Source: JAFGIT01 sp016929465 [NCBI: Candidatus Coatesbacteria bacterium]
GTDB taxonomy: Bacteria; B130-G9
NCBI GenBank assembly: GCA_016929465.1
Contig: JAFGIT010000291.1
Coordinates: 1-7,933, forward strand
DNA: 7,933 nt
Direction of reading: 5' to 3'
In this document: positions 1 to 7,083 of the stretch, piece by piece
How the letters are laid out: each line of letters starts with the position of its first letter
Position numbering within the stretch: position 1 is the stretch's first letter
Notes under the pieces: model-generated
Told to the model about the DNA's origin: nothing
Databases searched by the model: none
The model's input: the letters and a program-made list of their open reading frames with translations, nothing else
Translations under genes and position numbers: made by a program

Positions 1-21
1 AGGTCTGTCTTGCGCTTCCCA

Positions 22-87
22 GAATCCGTGGGTTTGGCCTTCAGCCTGCACCACACGGCTACTCAAATGATGCCCCGCTGGGGCATT
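22..87 (-). repeat. Dispersed hairpin element, copy 1 (minus orientation)
   Basis: Read on the minus strand, this stretch opens with a short palindrome (ATGCCCC, loop AGC, GGGGCAT). It continues with CAT, a GTAGCCGT block, an imperfect hairpin, and ends in CCACGGATTC. The same order of blocks occurs at 7342-7395 on the plus strand. There the first stem has a TGAA centre, followed by GTAGCCGT and ending in CTACGGATTC. The loop of the second hairpin is longer here than in the other copy. This is direct sequence similarity seen by eye. I infer a dispersed non-coding repeat; no ORF of note crosses it. Confidence 0.6.
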
Positions 88-184
88 AACTGAGCAAAGC
101 AGATTAATTAGATGGCAATTTGCTGAAGTCAGTACTGGGCCAACATCACCTACAATTTTGAGTCACACCCAATCGATGCAGAGG

Positions 185-199
185 GGGGCTTATCGCCCC
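185..199 (-). terminator. Weak hairpin just after the methyltransferase gene
   Basis: On the minus strand the stem GGGGC/GCCCC with a five-base loop (GATAA) begins seven bases beyond the TAG stop of the methyltransferase gene. No run of T follows, so it does not meet the usual rho-independent pattern. Its place right after the stop is the main argument for a role in ending transcription or protecting the 3' end. Confidence 0.25.
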
Positions 200-206
200 A
201 AACAAG

Positions 207-1010
207 CTATCCGAGCCGCGCGATAATCTGGAATGTATTCTGTGAACGGATGAGGGTATTCGCAATCATGCAAGATAGTCCGAATCGTCTCGCGCAGTAT
301 TTCCGTTCACTGATCACGGAGAGGCCATTGTCTTTCAGTTCCGAGACGACCATCTTCGCGTCGATGCCGCCGAATTGCCGCTGGAAGTCTGACATCGAGT
401 AGTCGATAGATTTGGCTTCGTCTGGCAGCCTGCGAATGCAGAACCTGTAAAGGGCCTCATCCGGTGCAGCCAGTGCGCGATGGAACATGTATCTGGTCTT
501 GCTCGAAATCGTCTGCTTTAGTGGTTCATGAGTAATCATTATGACACCGCCATCATTGAGTCTCGCCGATGCGAGTCGAATCGCCTCGGGGACATCCACC
601 ACGTGGTGCAGGATGCCGCAGAAGACAATGAGGTCGAATCGCTCTCTGCAATCGGCGAGGAACGTGAACATATCCGCACAGATAAGCCTTGGTTCGGGAT
701 CGACCTTTCTTTGTCGCAGCTTTTCTCGGAATACTGCGAGCATCTCAAATGACAGGTCCATCGAGAACACCTCAAAGGCAGCTTCGGCAAGCATCAGCGA
801 CATCTTGCCCGTCCCGCAGCCGACATCGAGGGCCTTCAGTCCATGGCGTCTGCCCTCGAGAATTCGCTTCGCTTCCTCGATTGCACGCCGCCGCCTCGAT
901 CGCTCATAGAAGTTGTTCTCCTCGTAATGAAGCGCGTCATAGTAAGGAGCCTCGAGTCGATGTACCTCGATGTTGGCTGCTACGACATCGTCACGCTCAC
1001 AATGCGTCAT
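207..1010 (-). CDS. Class I SAM-dependent methyltransferase
   Basis: This 267-residue soluble protein should transfer a methyl group from S-adenosylmethionine to an unidentified substrate in the cytoplasm. The Rossmann-type core is clear. Motif I is LDVGCGTG at residues 61-68. The acidic ribose-binding residue is in FSMDLS (82-87). An acidic Asp-Met pair follows at 113-114, the motif around FDLIVFCGILHHV is at 125-137, and the strand-turn GGVIMITHEP is at 154-163. This matches the Methyltransf_11/25 type of fold. The N-terminus (about 20-55) is a charged helical cap with a run of arginines, and residues 165-267 form a substrate-side tail I cannot assign. An in-frame TGA lies a short way upstream, and ATG at 1010 is the only good start. 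No clear Shine-Dalgarno precedes it. The gene is 139 bp from the propeller gene and appears to have its own promoter. Substrate class (small molecule, lipid or tRNA) cannot be decided. Confidence 0.88.
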   Translation of the reverse strand: MTHCERDDVVAANIEVHRLEAPYYDALHYEENNFYERSRRRRAIEEAKRILEGRRHGLKALDVGCGTGKMSLMLAEAAFEVFSMDLSFEMLAVFREKLRQRKVDPEPRLICADMFTFLADCRERFDLIVFCGILHHVVDVPEAIRLASARLNDGGVIMITHEPLKQTISSKTRYMFHRALAAPDEALYRFCIRRLPDEAKSIDYSMSDFQRQFGGIDAKMVVSELKDNGLSVISERKYCARRFGLSCMIANTLIRSQNTFQIIARLG

Positions 1011-1034
1011 GGACGAAGGTCCGAAATTGGCTCA

Positions 1035-1053
1035 GCGGCAGCATAAATGCCGC
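1035..1053. other. Hairpin between methyltransferase and propeller genes
   Basis: The perfect six-base inverted repeat GCGGCA/TGCCGC encloses a seven-base loop. It sits about 97 bp beyond the stop of the propeller gene and about 25 bp before the methyltransferase start. It could end the propeller transcript, although no T-run follows on the minus strand. It would also fall inside the methyltransferase leader if the promoter at 1082-1110 is used. Which role applies cannot be told from sequence. Confidence 0.35.
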
Positions 1054-1081
1054 GTGTTCTTCTGATTGCGATCATGCTGGA

Positions 1082-1110
1082 ATCACAACCTCAATCAGGC
1101 GTTCTGTCAA
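1082..1110 (-). promoter_or_regulatory. Candidate sigma70-type promoter for the methyltransferase
   Basis: On the minus strand a perfect -35 box TTGACA (1105-1110) is followed after exactly 17 bases by TGTGAT (1082-1087), a four-of-six match to the -10 consensus. Transcription would begin near 1075, giving a leader of roughly 65 bases that contains the hairpin at 1035-1053. The perfect -35 and ideal spacing are seen directly; activity is inferred. Confidence 0.45.
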
Positions 1111-1149
1111 GACCGTACGGCGATCAACGGTCCATGTGGATCATCCCAA

Positions 1150-3777
1150 TTACAGCGGATCACCTATGGTGAACTTGGCCTGAGTGCAAAGCCCCGTCAG
1201 ATCAATCTTACCGCTATCCCAGAACCAGGGTGTGATCATGTACTCGCCTGGCGGAAGGTTGTCTGGCAGTTCGATCGAAAGAACCTCGACCGGGCCCACC
1301 GCAGTCTCCGCTGGCAACGAGATCGTCTGATACGGAATCTGGTCGTAGTAAAGCGTGGGCAGATATACAGAATCGCCTGTTGGCAAGGTGATTAGAATAT
1401 AGAGGTCGAGCCGACGCTCTGCAGCTCCCGGATTCTCGGCCCAATACTTCAGCGTCAGAGTATCCCCCGGCGCGAAAGCATCGTCGTTCAATATTGCCAC
1501 GACATGGGGATTCATGTAATAGCATTCCACCTGGCTGATGCCCAGCCTGTAAATGTCGCCCTCGGGGCTGGCAAAGCACGACTGAATCCAGGCATCCGTG
1601 GCTGTATCCCCGGATCTCGAGCTCATGAGACGAAGCTCCGGCCCCCCGTCCCAGCGGGAGATTGGGCCATACGAATGCTGGAACCAGTAGCTCCCGCAGC
1701 AATCCCTCGCGACTGAGGTGCCTCCGCGCGTATCGACCGCCGTGTGCTCCCACGCATTGCCATCATAGACGCCGATGCAGAATTCGTCGGATGTCACCAT
1801 ATTCGAACCTTGAACCAATGTATTGCCTTCTCTGTCGCAGTAGAGCGTCGATGACTTCAGGCTGAGATCGAACCCGTCCTCCTGTCCCCACCTGTGCCAG
1901 TCCTGACCGTCGAAGCTGTAAAGGACGTGCTCGTAGATGTTGGTGTCGTAATTCAAGACCCAGGTCAATCCCCCGGTATCGGCTTCGACCTTGAACGGAA
2001 AGTCGAATCTGAGGTCCATGGCAGATAGATTGGTCCAGGTGGCTCCGTCATATCTGTAGAGGTAGTACTTCGCTGCTCCTTGGGCTGAATAGTCGTGAAT
2101 CACTGCCCACACATCATCCCTTGCATCGACCGCGAGGTCCATTACGACTCCCGGGGCAAGACCGCTCCGTTCGTCGAATACCTGCATCGACTGGCCGTCC
2201 CATTTGGTTATACCCTCCTGGGAACCTATCCAGGCCGTATCGTGGCTGTCGAATGCCAGGAAGGTCGTCGAATCAGTCGCTAGCCCCTGCTCAGAGGAGA
2301 TGCGTGACCACAGGCCTCCATTTCGTTTCCATACCCCTGCGGATTGGCTTGTCAGATACATTTCGCCGTTGCTGTCCCAGGCCGCGCAAAGCCCCAGCGC
2401 GCCAAATGGGGGATCTGACGTGTGGAGCCGCTTCGGAATAGAGTCTTCCTCGATGACGTCAATGCCGGCACGGCTGCCGATGTAAGTTGTCCCATCGAAG
2501 TCGATGCAGAAATCGGTTACCGTCGCGCGATCCACGTCTGGCCTGCTTCCCCAGTCCGTGCCGTCGTAGTAAACCAATCCGCCGTAGCCTGAAATCTGTG
2601 AGTAACAGCAGAACCAGATCCTGCCGGTAGCGTCGAGATACATTTTATAGACGCTATTGCTTCTTAGGGCGCTATTCTCGGTATTATAGTTGACTGCCAA
2701 GTCCCCATCGTATTCGATGGCGCCTGAGTAGACAGTGCCGCACCAGATGTGGTCATATTTGTCCACCAACATGGAGTTGAGGCTATCGTAGCCGGGCAAG
2801 ACGTAGGGGAATGGGATTGTCAGCCACCCACTGCCATTGAACCAGCAGAGCATCCAGGCGCCCTCCCCATCGACAATAGTGGCAACCGGATATCCATTAT
2901 TCGCGAGTGCGATGCCCTGGCCAAAATAGTTGTCGGGAAGGCCGTCTTCGGAATCGCACCATTTAACCTCACCGTTCCTGCTCAGCATCAGAATGCCCTG
3001 ACCGGAGACTGCCCACATATTCATATCACTGTCCGTGACGACGCTCTCTATCTGCATATCCTCATCCATCAGGACATTACGGAAACTGCAGCCATCGTAG
3101 ATCGTTAGGCCCCGACCGGAGTAAGGCCATATCATGAGGTTACCGAAATGGTCAACGTAGAGACCTCTCGTATTGCTGTCGCACAGGCCATCGAAGCGAT
3201 TATAGGATTTGTAGCTCCAACCCTCATCACTCTTATCCCATCGGACTACGCCACACCGTCCAGTAGCCCAGAGCGCGCCGTCATACAAAGCGAGGCTGAC
3301 GACCGGGGTCCGATTGCCTGTGAAGATCTCCTTGCGGCCGATTTTGACGCCGAACTGGGCCATGGCGAATGGACCAAGTGGTTCATCGGTGTCCGACTTA
3401 ACCAGCTCTGCGCAAATCTGATACCCCCCAGGAAGCCAGACCGGGAAGTGGTAGTCAGGCAACGTTGCCTCGAATATCGTCGATGGACCAAAACTGGAGC
3501 CGCCCTCGACGAATATGTTACAGACCCACGGGTGCTTTATCTCACCCCAATCAGGCAGGTAGTAACTCTTGAGGTCCGGGCAGTTTATCCATACGTAGAG
3601 ATTTGCCGCACACGTGGGTCCCGGATTCCAATATTCGAGGTTGAGACGAAACTCATCGCCTGCCCGATAGTAGTCCTTCTGGATCTTTATCGAGAGCTCC
3701 AGCGGGGGCCCTTGGGCGACGGACAATGCCTCAAGACAGACAATGAGAAAAAGGGTAAGCAATCCGACTCGTTTCAT
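1150..3777 (-). CDS. Exported double beta-propeller protein flanked by two related beta-sandwich domains
   Basis: This 875-residue protein is probably exported and binds or senses something outside the cytoplasm; its ligand is unknown. Residues 1-21 look like a type I signal peptide (KR, hydrophobic stretch, cleavage after SVA). Residues 24-147 form a beta-sandwich-like domain. From about 159 to 756 I count about 14 degenerate units of roughly 40 residues, many with a (Y/W/F)DGxxW turn, for example at 404, 576, 622 and 671. They resemble Reg_prop repeats, and 14 units fit two seven-bladed propellers, as in the sensor part of Bacteroides hybrid two-component proteins. Residues 757-873 form a second sandwich domain that resembles the N-terminal one. 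There is no later membrane helix, kinase or response-regulator domain, so it is not itself a signalling kinase. It has 22 cysteines, high for an exported protein; five lie in the paired end domains, four of those at the N-terminus. The start is supported by GGGAGG eight bases upstream. It appears to be transcribed alone. Confidence 0.8.
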   Translation of the reverse strand: MKRVGLLTLFLIVCLEALSVAQGPPLELSIKIQKDYYRAGDEFRLNLEYWNPGPTCAANLYVWINCPDLKSYYLPDWGEIKHPWVCNIFVEGGSSFGPSTIFEATLPDYHFPVWLPGGYQICAELVKSDTDEPLGPFAMAQFGVKIGRKEIFTGNRTPVVSLALYDGALWATGRCGVVRWDKSDEGWSYKSYNRFDGLCDSNTRGLYVDHFGNLMIWPYSGRGLTIYDGCSFRNVLMDEDMQIESVVTDSDMNMWAVSGQGILMLSRNGEVKWCDSEDGLPDNYFGQGIALANNGYPVATIVDGEGAWMLCWFNGSGWLTIPFPYVLPGYDSLNSMLVDKYDHIWCGTVYSGAIEYDGDLAVNYNTENSALRSNSVYKMYLDATGRIWFCCYSQISGYGGLVYYDGTDWGSRPDVDRATVTDFCIDFDGTTYIGSRAGIDVIEEDSIPKRLHTSDPPFGALGLCAAWDSNGEMYLTSQSAGVWKRNGGLWSRISSEQGLATDSTTFLAFDSHDTAWIGSQEGITKWDGQSMQVFDERSGLAPGVVMDLAVDARDDVWAVIHDYSAQGAAKYYLYRYDGATWTNLSAMDLRFDFPFKVEADTGGLTWVLNYDTNIYEHVLYSFDGQDWHRWGQEDGFDLSLKSSTLYCDREGNTLVQGSNMVTSDEFCIGVYDGNAWEHTAVDTRGGTSVARDCCGSYWFQHSYGPISRWDGGPELRLMSSRSGDTATDAWIQSCFASPEGDIYRLGISQVECYYMNPHVVAILNDDAFAPGDTLTLKYWAENPGAAERRLDLYILITLPTGDSVYLPTLYYDQIPYQTISLPAETAVGPVEVLSIELPDNLPPGEYMITPWFWDSGKIDLTGLCTQAKFTIGDPL

Positions 3778-3785
3778 GGTTCTTT

Positions 3786-3791
3786 CCTCCC
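3786..3791 (-). promoter_or_regulatory. Strong ribosome binding site of the propeller gene
   Basis: On the minus strand GGGAGG lies eight bases before the ATG at 3777. It is the best Shine-Dalgarno match in the window and fixes this start, which also places a normal signal peptide at the N-terminus. Confidence 0.8.
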
Positions 3792-3809
3792 ATTTGAAGC
3801 GTTAGTTAA

Positions 3810-3836
3810 TCCACAGATTACGGAGATTTCACGGAT
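3810..3836. repeat. Degenerate CAGATT-type short repeat in the propeller-gene leader
   Basis: The plus strand shows CAGATTACG followed by GAGATTTCACG and GAT, a decayed series with a period of about 9-11 bases. It resembles the cleaner CGCAGATT array at 7017-7043. It lies only some 35 bp upstream of the propeller start, inside the likely untranslated leader. Relationship to the other array is inferred from the shared AGATT core and spacing. Confidence 0.4.
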
Positions 3837-3865
3837 AGGGGGACCGGGCGGAGCAAAGCCCCGTC

Positions 3866-3898
3866 TTGATTCCCTTAGTATGCCCCTTGGATTCCCTT
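3866..3898. repeat. Two-copy direct repeat upstream of the propeller gene
   Basis: TTGATTCCCTT (3866-3876) recurs as TTGGATTCCCTT (3887-3898), starting 21 bp later, which is two helical turns. TGCCCC follows the first copy and ATCACCCC the second after a few bases. Such spacing suits a site bound on one face of the helix, but two imperfect copies are thin evidence. Confidence 0.35.
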
Positions 3899-4057
3899 CT
3901 ATATATCACCCCCTACGTCGAATTGAACGGTCTCGGTGTGAGCGAATTCAAATAGGGAGCAATTCGCCGCCAAAGTGCAAATGCAGTAGCTATAGACATA
4001 AGAATGGAAATGATGCCCTGTCGTGTCTGCCTCGATAGCCCGATCCCTCTCGTTGTG

Positions 4058-4087
4058 AAAAGGCGCCGGCGCCCGGGTTGCGCCGGC
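4058..4087 (-). terminator. Rho-independent terminator-like hairpin
   Basis: On the minus strand the perfect eight-base stem GCCGGCGC/GCGCCGGC, with the seven-base loop AACCCGG, is followed by GCC and then TTTT. The stem is almost all G and C. It lies about 380 bp beyond the helicase stop and about 280 bp before the propeller start. It may be a backup terminator for the helicase. If a promoter at 4160-4201 is used, it could instead be an attenuator or the end of a small RNA. Confidence 0.5.
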
Positions 4088-4171
4088 TTCTATATTCATA
4101 CCCCCTGAATAATCAATGAAAATTACAGCAGATTCCGTGCCATCGGTGCACCTTTCTTGATTATACAGGCT

Positions 4172-4201
4172 TTAATAGTCAATTCGTATGTATCCGGTCA
4201 A
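4172..4201 (-). promoter_or_regulatory. Candidate promoter(s) upstream of the propeller gene
   Basis: On the minus strand TTGACC (4196-4201) is followed after 18 bases by TATTAA (4172-4177), giving five of six and four of six consensus matches. A perfect TATAAT preceded by TG lies slightly downstream at 4160-4165 but has no good -35 at 17 bases. The surrounding AT-rich stretch is consistent with promoter DNA. Either start would give a leader of about 380 bases containing the hairpin at 4058-4087. Confidence 0.35.
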
Positions 4202-4204
4202 TCC

Positions 4205-4308
4205 TCCTGCGAACTCTCCTGCCTATTCGCTGGTCGTGACATTTATTTATATAACTACCTAGTATAATTGTTTATATAGTATATAGGCATCGTTCCATTT
4301 GCTGTCCC
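4205..4308. other. AT-rich patch, no gene seen
   Basis: The core from about 4243 to 4288 is made largely of TA-rich steps, including TATTTATATAAC and TTTATATAGTATATAGG, much richer in A and T than the flanking genes. A TATAAT occurs on the plus strand at 4264-4269 without a properly spaced -35. I see no ORF, no RNA gene and no complex repeat. It probably serves as easily melted or promoter-associated DNA. Confidence 0.35.
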
Positions 4309-4341
4309 AAAAGGTACACCCCAAATCGCGGGATTGTACCT
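4309..4341 (-). terminator. Candidate terminator of the recD2-type gene
   Basis: On the minus strand AGGTACA and TGTACCT form a seven-base stem, continued by an inner CCC/GGG pairing after a small internal loop. The stem runs directly into TTTT. It lies about 125 bp beyond the helicase stop on the right strand. The long span between the outer arms is unusual, but the inner pairing and T-run make a terminator the simplest reading. Confidence 0.45.
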
Positions 4342-4388
4342 CTTTGCACTAATCTCGAGGATTATGCCGATGGATATCTATGGGCGGG

Positions 4389-4424
4389 ACGGACTTGATG
4401 GACCAGATGGACAGAATGGACATG
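4389..4424. repeat. Four-unit 9-bp tandem repeat downstream of the helicase
   Basis: Four consecutive nine-base units are ACGGACTTG, ATGGACCAG, ATGGACAGA and ATGGACATG. The core ATGGAC is kept in three, with one change in the first, and the register is exact. It lies about 40 bp beyond the helicase stop. No ORF uses it convincingly. Confidence 0.65.
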
Positions 4425-4466
4425 TGAGGCCGAGACCACGCTGCGAGATCAGAAGAACGAGGGCGA

Positions 4467-6770
4467 TCAGACCGGTAGGCTGCCTTGTTTGAGTACTCTC
4501 AGCCTTTCCGCCAGCAGAGTGTATCGCTCCGAGGTCTTGTTGTTGCCTATCGCCATATAGAGTGCCTTTCTCATCCCCACCATTACGACAAGCCTCTTGG
4601 CCCGCGTCACTGCGGTATAGATCAGATTGCGCTGCAAGAGCATGTAATGCTGGGTCATCAGTGGCAGTACCACGGCATCATATTCACTTCCCTGGGACTT
4701 GTGGACCGATATCGCGTAGGCAAGCTCTAGCTCAGCCATATCAACAGCAGAATATGCGACTTTCCTATCGCCGTAATCGACAATCATCTGCTGGTTCGAG
4801 GTGTTGATCGCGAGAATTATTCCGATGTCGCCGTTAAAGACCTCCTTGTCGTAATTATTCTTGGTCTGCATGACCTTATCCCTCTCGCGAAAGACACGGC
4901 CGCCGAACTGCACCGGTCTTCCCTCGGCATTGAGGGCATTTTGCAGTTCGATGTTCAGCGTCTGTGTTCCTATCGTCCCGCGGTGCATGGGCGTCAGTAC
5001 CTGAATCTGCGTCAGGGGATTCAATCCGAAGCGTTCGGGGATGCGCCTCGTTGACAATTCGATCACGGTATTGAGAGCCTCCTCTGGTGAGCTCTTATCG
5101 ATGAAGTAGAACTGCCCGAGGCCGGTATCGGTCTTGCGAGGCATGATCGGCGCATTGCCCTGGTTGATCCTGTGCGCATTCACGACAATGGAGCTCTCCA
5201 TTCCCCTCGCGGAGGCCTGGCGGAAGATGTGAGTCAACCTCGCTACTGGAACCGACCCGGAGTCAATTATGTCGTTGAGCACCGAGCCAGGTCCAACGGA
5301 GGGCAGCTGGTCGGCATCGCCCACAACGACTAACGTGCACGCCGGCGACAGCGCGGAGAGCAGCCTGGACATCAATTTGATGTCAACCATCGAGGCCTCG
5401 TCGAGGACCAGGAAGTCGACGGGGAGTTTGCAGTATGCCCCATACTTGAAGCGCCGCTTGAAGGCGTCGTATTGGAGGAGCCTGTGAATTGTCTTTGCCT
5501 CCGCACCGGTTGCTTCGGATAGGCGCTTTGCTGCCCGACCGGTCGGTGCACAGAGCGCAAGCCTCACCCGCAGATGGCGACATATTCGCACCAGCCTTCT
5601 GACCAGTGCCGTCTTACCAGTCCCCGGCCCTCCTGTTATCACAGTCACCTTTGAATTGAGCGCCCTGTTCACCGCATCCGATTGCTCTTCCGAGAGAGGG
5701 AAGCCGTCCTCCCTTTCTGCAGCATCGCACGAATCGGCGACCCTGACGGGATTTAGTGAGCTCGGTCCATTCTGGATGCTGGACAGGCTCTCCGCCACCG
5801 ATGCCTCACAGCTCAACAAGCTGAGAAGGAATACCGCATCCTCAGAAAGCGGATCGAGCACGATCTTCTGCTCTGCGATTAAACTGTCGAAGGCTTCTAG
5901 GACCAGAGGCTCATCAACCTCGAGTAGTTCGCAAGCGGCCGATATCAGCATTTCCTTCGGGAGGTACGTGTGCCCTTTCTCGCTGGCCCTCTCGAGAATA
6001 TACGAGGCCCCCGCCTTGATCCTCTCCGGGGCCTCCCTGCTCAATCCGAGCTTCATCGCAATCGCGTCTGCAGTCTTGAATCCGACGCCGACGATATCGT
6101 CCGCGAGTCTATATGGATCGGTCGTGAGGACATTCACCGCGGATGCGCCATATTTCTTGAACACCTGCATCCCCCGGACGACGCTGACGCCGTAGGACTG
6201 AAGGAAGATCAGGAGTTCTCTGAGGCCCCTATATCGGTTCCACGCATCGATCGCATTCTTGACCGTATGGGGGCCTATACCTGATATCTCTGAGAGTTTC
6301 TCCCCGCCCGCATCGAGCACCTCGATGGTCCTATCACCGAAGTGATCGACTATCTGCCCGGCTCTCTTCTCGCCGATGCCTGTGATTAGACCCGAGCCGA
6401 GGAATTTTCTCAGCCCTGCCAGAGATTGGGGGACCTTCGACTCGATGCTCTTGACCCTCAGCTGCGGACCGTATTTCGGATGCTGTGACCACTTGCCCTC
6501 GACCTTTATTTCCTCTCCGGGCGAGCACGGCCCCAGCGCGCCGCATATCGTGATCATCTCCCCATCCGCAAGCTTTAGGGCCGCGACGACATACTGCTCA
6601 TCCTCCGATTTGAATAGAATGCGGTCTATAGTGCCGGTCGTCTCGAGAAATTCCGAGATTGGCTCGCCGACGTCCAGCCGGCTCTGCCCGGAGTCATCCG
6701 TCTCCCGTTTGCTTCGTCCGAATCTGTCGGTTGGTCGTTTGAGCATCACAAATCCCGTCGATATCGCCAT
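4467..6770 (-). CDS. recD2: RecD2-type ATP-dependent DNA helicase
   Basis: This 767-residue protein is a superfamily 1B 5'-3' DNA helicase of the RecD2 (YrrC) type, active in repair and replication-fork maintenance and working without RecBC. The N-terminal OB-like domain is at about 44-112. Helix-hairpin-helix segments follow, such as ITGIGEKRAGQIV (129-141), ISGIGPHTV (162-170) and IVGVGFKTA (226-234). The motor carries a Q-like motif (PLSEEQ, 358-363), Walker A GGPGTGKT (380-387) and motif Ia CAPTGRAAKR (407-416). Next come Walker B LDEAS (456-460), motif III GDADQLPSVGPG (484-495) and motif IV THIFRQ (513-518). Motif V is SVHKSQGSEYD (688-698) and motif VI YTAVTRAKR (718-726). Every catalytic motif is intact. 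The N-terminus has about 43 residues before the OB domain. No good Shine-Dalgarno precedes Met1, and Met9 (6746) is a possible alternative start. No recB or recC is visible nearby. RecD of RecBCD is excluded by the OB and HhH segments. Confidence 0.95.
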   Translation of the reverse strand: MAISTGFVMLKRPTDRFGRSKRETDDSGQSRLDVGEPISEFLETTGTIDRILFKSEDEQYVVAALKLADGEMITICGALGPCSPGEEIKVEGKWSQHPKYGPQLRVKSIESKVPQSLAGLRKFLGSGLITGIGEKRAGQIVDHFGDRTIEVLDAGGEKLSEISGIGPHTVKNAIDAWNRYRGLRELLIFLQSYGVSVVRGMQVFKKYGASAVNVLTTDPYRLADDIVGVGFKTADAIAMKLGLSREAPERIKAGASYILERASEKGHTYLPKEMLISAACELLEVDEPLVLEAFDSLIAEQKIVLDPLSEDAVFLLSLLSCEASVAESLSSIQNGPSSLNPVRVADSCDAAEREDGFPLSEEQSDAVNRALNSKVTVITGGPGTGKTALVRRLVRICRHLRVRLALCAPTGRAAKRLSEATGAEAKTIHRLLQYDAFKRRFKYGAYCKLPVDFLVLDEASMVDIKLMSRLLSALSPACTLVVVGDADQLPSVGPGSVLNDIIDSGSVPVARLTHIFRQASARGMESSIVVNAHRINQGNAPIMPRKTDTGLGQFYFIDKSSPEEALNTVIELSTRRIPERFGLNPLTQIQVLTPMHRGTIGTQTLNIELQNALNAEGRPVQFGGRVFRERDKVMQTKNNYDKEVFNGDIGIILAINTSNQQMIVDYGDRKVAYSAVDMAELELAYAISVHKSQGSEYDAVVLPLMTQHYMLLQRNLIYTAVTRAKRLVVMVGMRKALYMAIGNNKTSERYTLLAERLRVLKQGSLPV

Positions 6771-6904
6771 TTGAGGCGCGGCTGAATGAATTCGCGAGAG
6801 CCACGCCCAAGCTCGGCCGGAGCTTACGCAATGCGCGATTCGAATGCAAAGGAGAAGTCGGATCCCAATATTCAGATTATTTTCTGACGGTTCGACCCAT
6901 GTCG

Positions 6905-6966
6905 AGTGCGCGGAGCTCTCACCGCTTTGGTTTGCGGTGACCTGGCACCGCTCTAATTGCGGATTG
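6905..6966. repeat. Double-hairpin REP-like element, copy 1
   Basis: This 62-base block matches 7161-7222 at 56 of 62 positions without gaps. It contains two hairpins in a row: CACCGC/GCGGTG with an eight-base loop, then CCGC/GCGG with a seven-base loop, joined by ACCTGG and ending in ATTG. Changes between copies fall mainly in loops and linkers. This resembles REP-type intergenic palindromes; family membership is inferred. Confidence 0.7.
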
Positions 6967-6981
6967 ACGTCGGTGTAGGGT

Positions 6982-6995
6982 GGGCTTTCCAGCCC
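6982..6995. repeat. Short palindrome GGGCT/AGCCC
   Basis: A five-base perfect stem with loop TTCC lies 15 bp after the first double-hairpin element. It has no T-run and sits between two repeat elements, so it is more likely part of the repeat mosaic than a terminator. Confidence 0.4.
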
Positions 6996-7016
6996 GCAAA
7001 TCGATCAGAATCTATC

Positions 7017-7043
7017 CGCAGATTGCGCAGATTTTCGCAGATG
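7017..7043. repeat. CGCAGATT short tandem array (9-10 bp period)
   Basis: Three units, CGCAGATTG, CGCAGATTTT and CGCAGATG, follow one another directly. The core CGCAGAT is unchanged in all three. The last unit forms part of an eight-base inverted repeat, CAGATGAG (7038-7045) with CTCATCTG (7064-7071), around an 18-base loop. A decayed relative is at 3810-3836. Confidence 0.6.
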
Positions 7044-7083
7044 AGGATCTGTGGTTTCGCTGGCTCATCTGTCGCCATCCAAC

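Noticed and set aside
3736-3738. Possible lipoprotein signal at Cys14 of the propeller protein (LIVC)
   Set aside because: Valine before the cysteine is not accepted by the usual lipobox, and the signal would be very short. A type I cleavage after SVA at residue 21 fits better.
1188-3866. Shared 13-base GCAAAGCCCCGTC at about 1188 and 3853
   Set aside because: One copy is inside the coding end of the propeller gene and the other in its leader. There is no extended similarity, so chance is the simplest explanation.
3148-4038. Long plus-strand open frame of 296 codons
   Set aside because: It is mostly antisense to the N-terminal part of the propeller gene and runs into the leader. It has no recognisable motif, while the minus frame has a signal peptide, domain repeats and a strong ribosome binding site.
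3899-4099. Minus-strand 66-codon frame in the propeller-gene leader
   Set aside because: A G-rich run sits only one base before its ATG, which is too close to act as a ribosome binding site. The frame covers the terminator-like hairpin, and the protein has no recognisable features.
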